Shown here: positions 53,306 through 62,342 of the stretch, in pieces
How the letters are laid out: the number at the start of each line of letters is the position of its first letter
Numbering within the stretch: the first letter of the stretch is position 1
NCBI RefSeq assembly: GCF_003994335.1
Contig: NZ_PNQZ01000025.1
Location: 62,004 to 126,003, forward strand
Direction of reading: 5' to 3'
Length of the DNA: 64,000 bases
Origin: Asaia sp. W19
GTDB lineage: Bacteria > Pseudomonadota > Alphaproteobacteria > Acetobacterales > Acetobacteraceae
The notes under the pieces: model-generated
What the model was told of the DNA's origin: nothing
The model's database searches: none
The model's input: the letters and a program-made list of their open reading frames with translations, nothing else
Made by a program: the position numbers and the translations under genes

Positions 53306-54340
53306 ATGCAAGCTGACCTCATCGCCCAGCCCACGCGCAGCCTGAGGCTGCGTATCAGCCTGCTCGGTGCCGGATTGCTGCTGGCCAATATGGCGCTCTG
53401 GATATGGACGTTCATCATGTTCCATGACAGGCCGCTGCTGCTTGGGAATGCACTCCTGGCCTATGGGTTCGGATTACGTCATGCGGTCGATGCCGACCAT
53501 ATCGCCTCCATCGATAATGTGACCCGAAAATTCATTCAGATAGGGCGGCAACCTCTGCTGACCGGGTTCTGGTTTGCCATCGGCCATTCGATGATCGTGG
53601 TGCTGGCCGCGCTGGGAACGGCTCTGTTGTCCCAGGCCATGCAGGATCGTTTCGGCGCCTGGCGCGATATTGGTGGCGTGGCGAGCACGCTTGTGTCAGC
53701 GGGTTTTCTCTTTGCGCTGGCCATCACCAATTTCATCGTGCTGCGCGGTGCGTGGCGGGCCTGGCGGCATGTCAGGGCCGGGGGCGCGGTCGAGGAGGTC
53801 GATATCGATGCGCTGATGAGCAAGGGCGGCCTCCTGTCGCGTCTGCTCTATCCGCTGTTTCGCCTCGTCTCGCGTAGCTGGCACATGGTGCTGTTGGGGT
53901 TTCTGTTCGGGCTCGGATTTGACACGGCGACCGAGGTTTCCCTGCTCGGACTTTCGGCATCCCAGGCGAGCCGGGGCGTTTCTGTCGCGGCCATCATGAT
54001 CTTTCCGGCCTTGTTCGCTGCCGGTATGGCGCTGATCGATACGGCTGACGGTGTGCTGATGCTGGGGGCCTATCGTTGGGCTTTTGTCGATCCTTTGCGC
54101 AAGCTCCGCTACAATATCATCATCACGCTGATTTCTGTCATCGTGGCGGTCGGGATTGGAAGTATCGAGACGCTCAAGCTGCTGGGGGATCAGATCGGGT
54201 TCCAGGGGCGCTTCTGGCAGGCTGTATCGGCAGTGAGCGACAGTTTTAATCAGATCGGTTTCATCGTAATCGGGTTATTTTTACTGGCCTGGATGCTGTC
54301 GCTCCTGTTCCACCGCGCCGGCAGGAAGCGCTCCCGATGA
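53306..54340 (+). CDS. nickel/cobalt permease (NiCoT/HoxN family)
   Basis: 344-residue eight-helix permease. The family signature HxxxxDH in helix 2 is seen as RHAVDADHIASIDN (His59, Asp64, His65). A second conserved region is LGFDTATEVSLLGL, and GFWFAIGHSMIVV lies in between. ATG 53306 follows GGGGAGGGG; an upstream GTG at 53279 is less likely. It is controlled by the cobalamin riboswitch, which strongly favours cobalt as substrate rather than nickel. It sits 16 kb from the cob cluster. Confidence 0.94.
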   Translation: MQADLIAQPTRSLRLRISLLGAGLLLANMALWIWTFIMFHDRPLLLGNALLAYGFGLRHAVDADHIASIDNVTRKFIQIGRQPLLTGFWFAIGHSMIVVLAALGTALLSQAMQDRFGAWRDIGGVASTLVSAGFLFALAITNFIVLRGAWRAWRHVRAGGAVEEVDIDALMSKGGLLSRLLYPLFRLVSRSWHMVLLGFLFGLGFDTATEVSLLGLSASQASRGVSVAAIMIFPALFAAGMALIDTADGVLMLGAYRWAFVDPLRKLRYNIIITLISVIVAVGIGSIETLKLLGDQIGFQGRFWQAVSAVSDSFNQIGFIVIGLFLLAWMLSLLFHRAGRKRSR

Positions 54341-54448
54341 GACGGACCGGCCCCTGTAGCACACCCTCTTCATGAGCGAGGCCGCAGGCGTCCGTCCGGA
54401 AATCCCGTCTTGCGGTTGTCTGCGGAGAGAAGCGTCTGCAAGTCCCTC

Positions 54449-54476
54449 CGCGCCCGGTTCTTTCGAAAAGGGCGCG
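54449..54476 (-). terminator. possible terminator between the NiCoT and TonB-receptor genes
   Basis: CGCGCCC and GGGCGCG can form a 7-bp stem with a 14-nt loop, starting right at the receptor stop on the minus strand. No U tract follows, so the assignment is weak. Confidence 0.35.
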
Positions 54477-57400
54477 TCAGAAGTGAGCGCCCACACGCAT
54501 CTGGAAATTGCGTCCGATCAGAGCCTCGTAATAACGCGCCGGATCATAAATTCCGGAATCCCGTGGCAGGGCATCAATAATATTATTGACGACGAAGCCC
54601 GCCGAGAGATTACGGGTGATCTCATATCCGACAGAGAGATTGAAATAGGCAAAGGCGGGGCGCTTGTTGCCCTGATAGCGGTTATTCGGCACCTGCTGCA
54701 TGAAGACACTGGGCCCGTACCAGAGTGTCTGCCATTGCGCGCTGAGTGCCCCGCGTTGCCATGTGGCGTTCAGGGTCATGTTGTCCTTGGGTGAGGCTAT
54801 GCGTCCCGCCAGAGGATAGCTGCTGCCCAGATAATCCTGCTCGCTCCTGAAATAATGAACGTAGTTACCCTGCAGATCGACCAGTCCCCAGGACTCGCTT
54901 AGGCCAAAACGTGTAAGCGGCGTTCCATATTCCGCCGTTGTCTGCAGCGCCTGCGTCTCGTATCGCGCGATATTATAATAGCCGGACTGGAAATCGCTGA
55001 TCTGCCCGGTTGCGTCACGACTGACATGCGTACAATAGGCGTTATCGGGATAGGTCGAGGAATCGTAACACGCGGCTAGAAGCTCTGCCGCCCCGAGATA
55101 GGTGATGGCATCCGCGATCCGGACATCGACGAAGGACGCTTTCACATCCAGGCCTCTGGCGAAATGAGGTCTGAATTCGAGGCTCGCCGTATAGCTCTTC
55201 GATCGCTCATTACGAAGCGCGGAATTGCCCCCCGCTGTTCCCTCGACGGGGAAATAGTTGAAATTCGATATGAAATTCCGACCGATCCCGGCCTTGGCGC
55301 AATTGGCTGCACGGGTCGCGGGGTTCGGCCCCGAACCGAGACCGACATCCGAGCATGGATCGGTCCCGCTTTCATAGCTGAGCGAGCGTGGCGAAAAGAG
55401 TTCGCCCACAGAGGGATTGCGAACGGAGACGGCATAATTGCCGCTGAAACCAAAATCCCGCATTGGCCACCACGAGCCGCCCAGCATATAGGTCCAGTAT
55501 GTGCCGGTCATGCTGTTATGGGTCAGCCGGCCATTGGCCGTAAGGGACAGGTGATACACCCCCTTCACGGCCATACCCGGCGATATGACGGGAATATCTA
55601 GTTCCCCGAAGGCTTCATGGGTGTGATAGGCACCGCCGGTCGCGGGGAGAACAGAATTGCTGCCATAAGGCAGGGTGGTTCCGTCGGGTTGCTGCCAGCC
55701 GAGATAATACGTGCCAGGGTCGAAGCGATAGGCCTCTCGTCGGTGTTCGTAGCCCAGATCCCATTTGACATCGCCCGCTGGCAGCGTCAGCACCGTTGAG
55801 CTGATCTCCGCCTGGAGGTCGCGCTGGGCGTTGACGTTGGTTGAGCGTGCATCCGCCGTGACATAGTCACGCGCTGCCGGTGTCATCTGGTTGTAGCCGA
55901 AGGGATTGAGTGGCGCACAAACGCTGCTGCGCGTCGCGATAGGCGCATTCTCATACCCGCTTGCGCAGGAAATCGTGCCATCCGCATTGGTAACGGCGTT
56001 CAGGGCATTGACCAGATTGGGAATGATGATGGAGGGCTGGGTGGTGACGTTGTGATAGCGCATGTATGCGCCACGGAGCTTCCAGTCGAAACGGCGGTTG
56101 AATGCGCGGAAGTCACCGTTGAGCCCGCCTGCAAAACGATAGAAATCGAGTGACGTCCGGTAATATCCCGGATCGAGATCCTGATTGAGGCGGTTGAGAT
56201 AAAAACGATCCGTGGGAAGGCCGTTTTCGGCCAGAGCCTGCTTGATCGTGCTGCGCTCGGTGGCGGTGAGAAAAGGATTATCGGTGCTCAGGGCCAGAGG
56301 GCCGGTCACCACGCTGTTCTGAAAATAGCTGCTGCTTCGCGGCCCTGCATCATTCGGTGTCAGGGCGTCGTCAAAGCTCGTCGTGCTCCATGTCCCTTGT
56401 CCGACCTGATTGGCGGCGTGGCTGCGTCCATACCAGCCCTGCCAGCTGGCATGAAGATGATCAGTAAGGTCGTAATGGCTGAGAAGGGTCAGATTGAGCT
56501 TGTCGTTGGGGGTCATGAGCTGCATGTAGTCGCGCAGGGCAATCCCGTTGCCGCCCAGGCCATAAGTGTTATCGCCTTTGAGCAATTTTCCGCTATCCAG
56601 AGAGACGAGTGACTGGCCGTCACGGCTGAACAGGAGCGGAGCGCCATTGGCCCCTGCAATGCCAGCATTTGTCTGACCGCCAAGCGTTGCGCCGTAGAGC
56701 CCGCCATAAACAGGCATGTCGCCGTAACTGCCCGTCAGAAGTGGCATGCCGGTGACGGAATTCTGAATGTAGCGCGTGCCCGCGCCCAGAACATAGGTGT
56801 AAGGGGCGCTCTGTCCGAGTGGCACGCGATGATAAGTGGCCGCATCGGCACCCATGGCGTCAGGGCGATCGCGCGAGGTCAGTCCGGCCTGATTGCGGTA
56901 CTCCACGTCAAGAACAACCCCGCCCCGGTCGTGATCGAAGCCCGTACCCGCCTTGAATGCGACCTTCTCGCCCGACGCGTCCATTTTCTGAGACCAGTTG
57001 CCCTGGCTCTCGAGCGAAACGCCCTTGTAATGGTCATCCAGCGTATAGTTGATCACGCCTCCGACGGCATCGGCACCATAGGCCGCCCCGGCGCCACCAA
57101 GCCGGGTATCGACTGTCTTGATCAGGGAGCTGGGCAGGATACTGACATCCACCTGTGAACCGGGAGCCACGCCGTAAATCGAGGCTGTCGCACCGCCCGC
57201 CATGCGCATGCCATCCACCAAGGTGAGGGTCCGTTGTGCCCCGAGATTAAGCAGACTGACGAAGGACTGGCCCGCTCCAAAGCTGTTCTGGGTTCCCATG
57301 GGGGAATTGCCGCCCACGCTGGCGGCCGGATTTTCGCGCAGCAGCGCCGTCCCCAGATCGTAATAGCCTCTGCGTCGGATCTGAGTGCCATCGAGGGTGG

Positions 57401-57770
57401 ACCCTGCCATGACATTGGTCAGGCGAGTCTGAGACAGGCGTGTGCCGGTCACATAAATCGTTTCGGTCGGGAGGGTCGGTGCGCTGGCCTGTGTCGTCAG
57501 GACCGTCGCCCTGTCGTTACGGCTGGTCGTCGTGGTCGCGGCCCTTTTCTTTTTCCGGACAGGGGTAGGGCGGGAGGAGGCCTGAGCCCTCTGCCCGGCA
57601 GGGTTGCCGACCATGCTTGCAGGGCCGGTGCCTCGCGCCCGATATCCGTCCTGAGCACGAGCCTGGGCGAGAGAAACGGACGAGGCGCAACCGGAAAGAA
57701 AAGCCGCAGCCAGCAGGCCACGCCTTCTACGGCTCTTGCCCCGGCGTGTCTGCGTGTCCGATTGTCTCAT
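54477..57770 (-). CDS. large TonB-dependent receptor
   Basis: 1097 residues, clearly longer than the average receptor. A twin-arginine-rich N-terminus (RRGKSRRRRGLLAAAFLSGCASSVSLAQARA) acts as signal peptide, followed by a disordered basic/threonine-rich linker and the motif TIYVTGTRLSQ. A plug domain (RRGYYDLGTALLRENPAAS... ADAVGGVINYTLDD) and an extended beta-barrel follow, with long loops and two Cys pairs. ATG 57770 follows AGAGG. It lies next to a porin gene (upstream) and a cobalt permease gene (downstream), but the substrate is not inferable. Confidence 0.9.
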   Translation of the reverse strand: MRQSDTQTRRGKSRRRRGLLAAAFLSGCASSVSLAQARAQDGYRARGTGPASMVGNPAGQRAQASSRPTPVRKKKRAATTTTSRNDRATVLTTQASAPTLPTETIYVTGTRLSQTRLTNVMAGSTLDGTQIRRRGYYDLGTALLRENPAASVGGNSPMGTQNSFGAGQSFVSLLNLGAQRTLTLVDGMRMAGGATASIYGVAPGSQVDVSILPSSLIKTVDTRLGGAGAAYGADAVGGVINYTLDDHYKGVSLESQGNWSQKMDASGEKVAFKAGTGFDHDRGGVVLDVEYRNQAGLTSRDRPDAMGADAATYHRVPLGQSAPYTYVLGAGTRYIQNSVTGMPLLTGSYGDMPVYGGLYGATLGGQTNAGIAGANGAPLLFSRDGQSLVSLDSGKLLKGDNTYGLGGNGIALRDYMQLMTPNDKLNLTLLSHYDLTDHLHASWQGWYGRSHAANQVGQGTWSTTSFDDALTPNDAGPRSSSYFQNSVVTGPLALSTDNPFLTATERSTIKQALAENGLPTDRFYLNRLNQDLDPGYYRTSLDFYRFAGGLNGDFRAFNRRFDWKLRGAYMRYHNVTTQPSIIIPNLVNALNAVTNADGTISCASGYENAPIATRSSVCAPLNPFGYNQMTPAARDYVTADARSTNVNAQRDLQAEISSTVLTLPAGDVKWDLGYEHRREAYRFDPGTYYLGWQQPDGTTLPYGSNSVLPATGGAYHTHEAFGELDIPVISPGMAVKGVYHLSLTANGRLTHNSMTGTYWTYMLGGSWWPMRDFGFSGNYAVSVRNPSVGELFSPRSLSYESGTDPCSDVGLGSGPNPATRAANCAKAGIGRNFISNFNYFPVEGTAGGNSALRNERSKSYTASLEFRPHFARGLDVKASFVDVRIADAITYLGAAELLAACYDSSTYPDNAYCTHVSRDATGQISDFQSGYYNIARYETQALQTTAEYGTPLTRFGLSESWGLVDLQGNYVHYFRSEQDYLGSSYPLAGRIASPKDNMTLNATWQRGALSAQWQTLWYGPSVFMQQVPNNRYQGNKRPAFAYFNLSVGYEITRNLSAGFVVNNIIDALPRDSGIYDPARYYEALIGRNFQMRVGAHF

Positions 57771-57884
57771 GCGCCTCTTTTCCCCTCATCTGCCTGATAT
57801 CTGATTTCGCCTTTCCATGTACTGAACAGGGATGGCTGAGAACCGATAATGCACGGCGTGACTTCGGAAAGAACCGTCATGTTG

Positions 57885-57922
57885 TAGAATGAGCACAGTC
57901 GAGCGGAATGTCTCTCATTCTA
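57885..57922. promoter_or_regulatory. 9-bp inverted repeat between the porin and receptor genes
   Basis: TAGAATGAG (57885-57893) and CTCATTCTA (57914-57922) flank a 20-nt spacer. It lies 115 bp upstream of the receptor gene, so it could be an operator or a terminator of the porin gene. Confidence 0.4.
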
Positions 57923-57971
57923 CCATTGTAACGTAATGCGGGGGGCGAGAATTATGAGGTCGAGGTTTCCT

Positions 57972-59843
57972 TTACTGGAACGGGAGATATCTGAAGGTCG
58001 CATACACCGTATTGCCGAAAGTGGTGGGATAGACGGAATTTCCTTTGCCGTCATTGCCACGGAAGGCAAATTTGCGGATGTATGTATACTGTACGCCACC
58101 CATCAGACTGCCGTAGCTGCCATCGAGGAAGTGCCACCAGCCGCCTGCCGTCATGGAGGCGAGGGTTCGGGTTTGCGCTGTGCAGGTGCCAAAGGCGACG
58201 GAGCATCCCGAGAGGTTCTGGTCGGTCACCCCATAGCCATATTGCCGACCATCGCCAGCAAGATAGGAACGACGGGTATTCGCCTCGACACCGCCATAGA
58301 GATAGACGAGCACGGAGGGATCAGGATGTCCGATGAAGCCCAAAGCACCGCGGATCTGTGGGATGGGGGACAGGGCGCCGCGTCCGTTGAACGTTGCGTC
58401 GGGCAACTGCGAGGCTCCGTAGCGTCCAATACCCTGACCGGCGATAATATTGCCTGTAATCTGCAAGTCCGGCGTGAAGAAGGGCGCCGTGACGCCTGCG
58501 CCGACGCCGCCACCGAATTTGGTTTCCTTGTGGCTGCCGACGGAGTCCGGTGATTGGACGACGGAGCGGAACCAGCGGCCAAGACCAAATACTTCATAAT
58601 GCCCTAGAGACGTGTCCACAGCGCCCTTGACCACCATATCAGGGACCGGATTATCGCTGTATTGCGTATTGGGGTTCAGCAGCAGGCCACCGGGATTGCT
58701 GTAGAAAACGCGTGGCCCTTCCTTGTATCCCGCGAGGGCCGGAAGCCGGCCTCCCGAGGCGATATCGGATGAATAGGCGACCGTGGCCTGAGGGTCTTCC
58801 ACGGACAGGGCCAGCCAGTATTTCTGGTTCCAGTCCTTGCCAATCCGGATCTGGGGAACGCGGGTATAGGTGATGCCGGGTATCTGGTTGTTATCGACCA
58901 CCGCCGGGAGCTGCTCGTTTCTGGGCTGCATGCCCTTCTGATAATTTGTGGCTAGGCTCCATGCCTGACCCATGAGCACGTGAAAGCCCCAATCCTTCTT
59001 GGTGAAGGTGAAATAACCCTGTCTCAATCTGGGCGTATATCCGCTTACCTGCACCGAGTTGGTCGTGCCGGCCGAGCCTCCGAAATCGGACTCGATATAG
59101 GCTTGCAGACGGATATCCCGCGTGGGGTTGGCTTCAAGCAGCGTGGAAAGGCGGGTCAACTGCGCCGAGAGACGCTCCTCGCTCAGACCATGATTGGGAC
59201 TATTGGCATACGGGAAGGTATTCCATGCCGTGGCGGGGCCACTGGTCACGGTTGAGTCTCGCCAGACATTGGACAGATCCACAAATCCGCTCAGACGCAC
59301 CGAAATATCCCCGATGCTGAAAATTGGCGGCAGGCGATCGACCGAGGTCTGGGTAATGGCAAGCGGGCTCGAGGAACTCAGATCGATGGATGAGGGTCTG
59401 TTCTGCCCTGCCTCGCTCGCCGATCGATTATCGGCCAGTTGGACGTCGGACCCGCCATGCTGCCCCTTATGCGCGAAGTTACCCTTGCTCCGGGACGACG
59501 CCGGGACACCGGTATGCGATGCGGAGGCCAGTCCCGTCGCGGGAGCGCTGAAAGGCTGACCGGCAGAAGGGGGCGAGCCCACAGATGTCGCGGTGGCGAG
59601 ATCTGGAGTGTTGCCATGCCCCGTTTGGCGCAGGATTTTGCCGCTCTTCTTGATGCCATTGCGTGTCTGTTTGCGCTGCTCGATGGCCATGACCCGTTTT
59701 TCGAGGGCGCGTATCTGGTCCCGGATGAGCGTAAGCTCTTCGTCATCGCTCGCGGCGAAGGCAGGAACAGGCAGGGAAATCGCAAAGCCGAGCCCGGCTG
59801 CTATCAGGGGGATCCGGACGGCCAAACTAATCCGCTCTCGCAC
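57972..59843 (-). CDS. outer-membrane porin with N-terminal coiled coil (DcaP-like)
   Basis: 623 residues. It has a signal peptide (ending VPAFA), then a coiled coil (about residues 33-58, DEELTLIRDQIRALEKRVMAIEQ), then a low-complexity Ser/Ala/Gly-rich linker of about 90 residues, and a C-terminal beta-barrel. The barrel opens with FSIGDISVRLSGFVDLSN and ends with VYATFRYLPFQ, the aromatic terminus of outer-membrane barrels. This layout resembles DcaP-type trimeric porins for organic acids. The GTG start at 59843 follows AAGG. The substrate is not determined. Confidence 0.8.
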   Translation of the reverse strand: MRERISLAVRIPLIAAGLGFAISLPVPAFAASDDEELTLIRDQIRALEKRVMAIEQRKQTRNGIKKSGKILRQTGHGNTPDLATATSVGSPPSAGQPFSAPATGLASASHTGVPASSRSKGNFAHKGQHGGSDVQLADNRSASEAGQNRPSSIDLSSSSPLAITQTSVDRLPPIFSIGDISVRLSGFVDLSNVWRDSTVTSGPATAWNTFPYANSPNHGLSEERLSAQLTRLSTLLEANPTRDIRLQAYIESDFGGSAGTTNSVQVSGYTPRLRQGYFTFTKKDWGFHVLMGQAWSLATNYQKGMQPRNEQLPAVVDNNQIPGITYTRVPQIRIGKDWNQKYWLALSVEDPQATVAYSSDIASGGRLPALAGYKEGPRVFYSNPGGLLLNPNTQYSDNPVPDMVVKGAVDTSLGHYEVFGLGRWFRSVVQSPDSVGSHKETKFGGGVGAGVTAPFFTPDLQITGNIIAGQGIGRYGASQLPDATFNGRGALSPIPQIRGALGFIGHPDPSVLVYLYGGVEANTRRSYLAGDGRQYGYGVTDQNLSGCSVAFGTCTAQTRTLASMTAGGWWHFLDGSYGSLMGGVQYTYIRKFAFRGNDGKGNSVYPTTFGNTVYATFRYLPFQ

Positions 59844-60029
59844 AGGGCCTTACCTTCTTCTTTTTATTGTCCAGGTTACTCCCGGAATGGCCCCCCCATA
59901 TCAGGTAAAAGCATCGTCGTTTTTATCATTTGAAGTCTGACACTTGTTGTGATCACTGCGATCATTTCCAGATCCTCAACCGCAGTGCCGCTGACCAGGG
60001 CGATCCTGCTCCAGTGCAGGGATCCACGG

Positions 60030-60317
60030 TCAGGAGGAGCTGATGCGTGTCAGGCGTGTCGCGAGTGCCGAATTTTCATGCAGGATATGGCGTATGAACG
60101 CGCATCGAATGTCGACCACGTTTTGCGCCTCGACGAGCCGCTCCAGCACGCCGCAGACCAGGGCGCGCCCGATACCCTTGCCCCTGAAGATCGCGGGGAC
60201 TTCGGTGTGCAGCAACACCAGCACCGTGCCATGCCACAGATAGGTGATAAAGGCTGTCGCCCCGTCCTGCGTCATTTCGAAGCGGTGCATTGCTGTGTTG
60301 TCAGTAATCGGGGGCAT
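60030..60317 (-). CDS. small GNAT N-acetyltransferase
   Basis: 95 residues in the compact YjdJ/NATD1-like GNAT fold. The acetyl-CoA loop is VPAIFRGKGIGRALV (pattern RxxGIG/A). The sequence MTQDGATAFITYLWHGTVLVLLHTEV forms the first beta strands. ATG 60317 follows GGAGTG; a GTG 6 bp upstream is also possible. It sits alone between the porin gene and the oxalate operon. The substrate is unknown. Confidence 0.82.
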   Translation of the reverse strand: MPPITDNTAMHRFEMTQDGATAFITYLWHGTVLVLLHTEVPAIFRGKGIGRALVCGVLERLVEAQNVVDIRCAFIRHILHENSALATRLTRISSS

Positions 60318-60385
60318 TGTCACTCCATGGTTGGGCCGGGTCGGAATAGGCTACGCTGGCGGGTTGGGAGCGTGATCCGCGCTAG

Positions 60386-60408
60386 AAAAGCCCCCGCCGG
60401 AGGGGCGG
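60386..60408 (-). terminator. terminator of the oxalate operon
   Basis: On the minus strand CCGCCCC-TCC-GGCGGGGGC forms a GC-rich stem followed by TTTTC, about 15 bp after the DUF1275 gene stop. Confidence 0.6.
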
Positions 60409-60421
60409 AGGCGTACACCGT

Positions 60422-61144
60422 TCATAGATCCCTATGGAGATCGATCACGGTCAGAACGAGCACCACGACGGGAAGCAGAAGACCAAGGCTCGAAACCTGG
60501 CCAATGGTCGCCCCCACCATGGCGGAAAGCACATAGGTCACCCAGGAACAGGCTGGCAGAGCGACCTCCTTCAGCGCCGGGCGCTTGTCGGTCGGACGGA
60601 CCAGGCCCAACCACTTCAGGAGATAGCGTCCCGTGAAGGCCTCGGAGAATTTGACGATGTTGTTGGTGACGACGATCGTCTGGAGCGAGACACCGCCAAA
60701 TTTCGCCAGAGTTTCCCCCTGTATGCCCAGAGCAAGCGCGATCAGCGGCAGTTCCACACTCAGGCGCAGATCAGGGACGAGGCGAATGAAACTCACCACG
60801 GCCAGAATTGCCGCCATGATCAGCAGCCCCCAATAGGGCCAGCTCAGGAAACGCTTGATCAGGCTTGCCCCGATACATCCCAGAAAAAACAACCCGATTG
60901 CCGTGCCGATCGATCCTGCATTGGCCCAATGGTGAAGGGCCACCGCGCGGCCGAGTTGCACGGTATTGCCGGTCATGATGCCGGGGTAGATTCCCCCGAC
61001 ATCGACATAGGTCGTCACCTCGACAACGGAGACGACGAATGTCAGGCAGATCACCCGTCGAAGCAGGACGGCGAGAGAGACCTCCTTTTCCGGTCGGGCC
61101 GATGCGGCAGACACTCCGCCGCCCTGTGTCAGGACATCGGTCAT
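60422..61144 (-). CDS. DUF1275 (YoaK-family) membrane protein
   Basis: 240 residues with about six hydrophobic segments. The GIYPGIMTGNTVQLG motif (about residues 51-65) and the repeat-like IVVTNNIVKFSEAF are typical of this family, whose function is not known. The start overlaps the stop of the CoA-transferase gene in ATGA, so its expression is tied to the oxalate genes. A role in transporting oxalate, formate or acetate is an attractive but unproven inference. Confidence 0.88.
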   Translation of the reverse strand: MTDVLTQGGGVSAASARPEKEVSLAVLLRRVICLTFVVSVVEVTTYVDVGGIYPGIMTGNTVQLGRAVALHHWANAGSIGTAIGLFFLGCIGASLIKRFLSWPYWGLLIMAAILAVVSFIRLVPDLRLSVELPLIALALGIQGETLAKFGGVSLQTIVVTNNIVKFSEAFTGRYLLKWLGLVRPTDKRPALKEVALPACSWVTYVLSAMVGATIGQVSSLGLLLPVVVLVLTVIDLHRDL

Positions 61145-62334
61145 GAGGGAGCCTTCTGCGGTGGTGCGAACTCGGCACGCAGCGACGTGGCGTGCTCGTC
61201 GAGCGCGGGTGCGCCCGCGCGTACCAGCGGGTCGTCATAGCCGCTGATCTTGACCGGATTGCCCGGCATTTTCAGTCCGCCTGCATCGATCACCATGTTG
61301 CGTGCCGCTGTCTGGGGCAGGGCTGCTGCCTCGGCTACGCTCAGCATCGGGCCAACCGGAACCCCCGCTTTTGCAAGCGCCTCCAGCCAATAGGCTGAAT
61401 CCTGTTGCATCAGGGCTTGCTCAAGTACGCTCTTGAGCGCATCGAGATTCGTCATGCGGTCGCTGTTGTCGATGAAACGCGGGTCCGTGGCGATACCGGC
61501 GATACCCAGTGTGGCGCAAAGCTCGGTGAAGAGATGATTATTGCCACAGCAGATGACGATATGGCTGTCCTTTGTACGATACACGTCGAATGGCGCCATG
61601 GAAGGGTGGCGGTTGCCGATGCGTGGCCCCGCCTGACCGGTCGCCGACCAGTTCATGAGTGCATGTTGCAGGAACGCGAAGGTACCATCGAACATCGACA
61701 CATCGACATGCGCGCCCTTGCCGGTGCGCTCACGCGCATAAAGCGCGCTCGCAATGCCGCAGAACATGAATGTCCCTCCACAGAGATCCGAGAGCGAGGT
61801 GCCCCCGACACGTGTGGGAGGGCCATCCGGAAATCCGGTCGCTTCCATCATGCCGCTCATGGCCTGGACGATGGTGTCATAGGCCGGGGCATGGGCGAGC
61901 GGTCCGGTATGGCCGAACCCGGAGGATGACGCATAGACGAGGCGTGGATTGAGTGCAGAGAGCGCCTCATAGGAGAATCCGAGCCGGTCCATCACACCCG
62001 GACGATAATTTTCGCACAGCACATCGGCGCGTTTGACCATTTCGAGAAAAACGGCACGATCCTGCTCGTCCTTGAGGTTGAGGACGATGCTCTCCTTGCC
62101 GCGATTGACGAAGGAGAAATAGAGCGAGCGCTCTCCCACATAGGGGCCGTAGGTGCGCGTGTCGTCACCGTGGCCGGGCGCCTCGACCTTGATGGTGCGT
62201 GCACCCAGATCCGTGAGAATGGTGGTGCCAAACGGGCCGTTCAGCACATGGGTAAGATCGATGACGAGCAGCCCCTCGAACGGCCCTGTCGCGCGATGCA
62301 TAGGGACCTGGGCGGGTGTCTTGTCTGCGGACAT
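61141..62334 (-). CDS. uctC: acetyl-CoA:oxalate CoA-transferase (YfdE/UctC-like)
   Basis: 397-residue CaiB/BaiF (class III) CoA-transferase. It activates oxalate to oxalyl-CoA, the substrate of the adjacent decarboxylase. The sequence follows E. coli YfdE closely: GPFEGLLVIDLTHVLNGPFG near the N-terminus, EAPGHGDDTRTYGPYV, ASSSGFGHTGPLAHAPAYDT, and AALPQTAARNMVIDAGG with MPGNPVKISGYDDP at the C-terminus. Asp183 in SLSDLCGG is the expected nucleophile. Formyl-CoA transferases (Frc) are about 416-428 residues and differ in these regions, so frc is not the best name. ATG 62334 is chosen; a GTG at 62346 overlaps the decarboxylase stop. Confidence 0.86.
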   Translation of the reverse strand: MSADKTPAQVPMHRATGPFEGLLVIDLTHVLNGPFGTTILTDLGARTIKVEAPGHGDDTRTYGPYVGERSLYFSFVNRGKESIVLNLKDEQDRAVFLEMVKRADVLCENYRPGVMDRLGFSYEALSALNPRLVYASSSGFGHTGPLAHAPAYDTIVQAMSGMMEATGFPDGPPTRVGGTSLSDLCGGTFMFCGIASALYARERTGKGAHVDVSMFDGTFAFLQHALMNWSATGQAGPRIGNRHPSMAPFDVYRTKDSHIVICCGNNHLFTELCATLGIAGIATDPRFIDNSDRMTNLDALKSVLEQALMQQDSAYWLEALAKAGVPVGPMLSVAEAAALPQTAARNMVIDAGGLKMPGNPVKISGYDDPLVRAGAPALDEHATSLRAEFAPPQKAPS

Positions 62335-62342
62335 GGTCGTTC

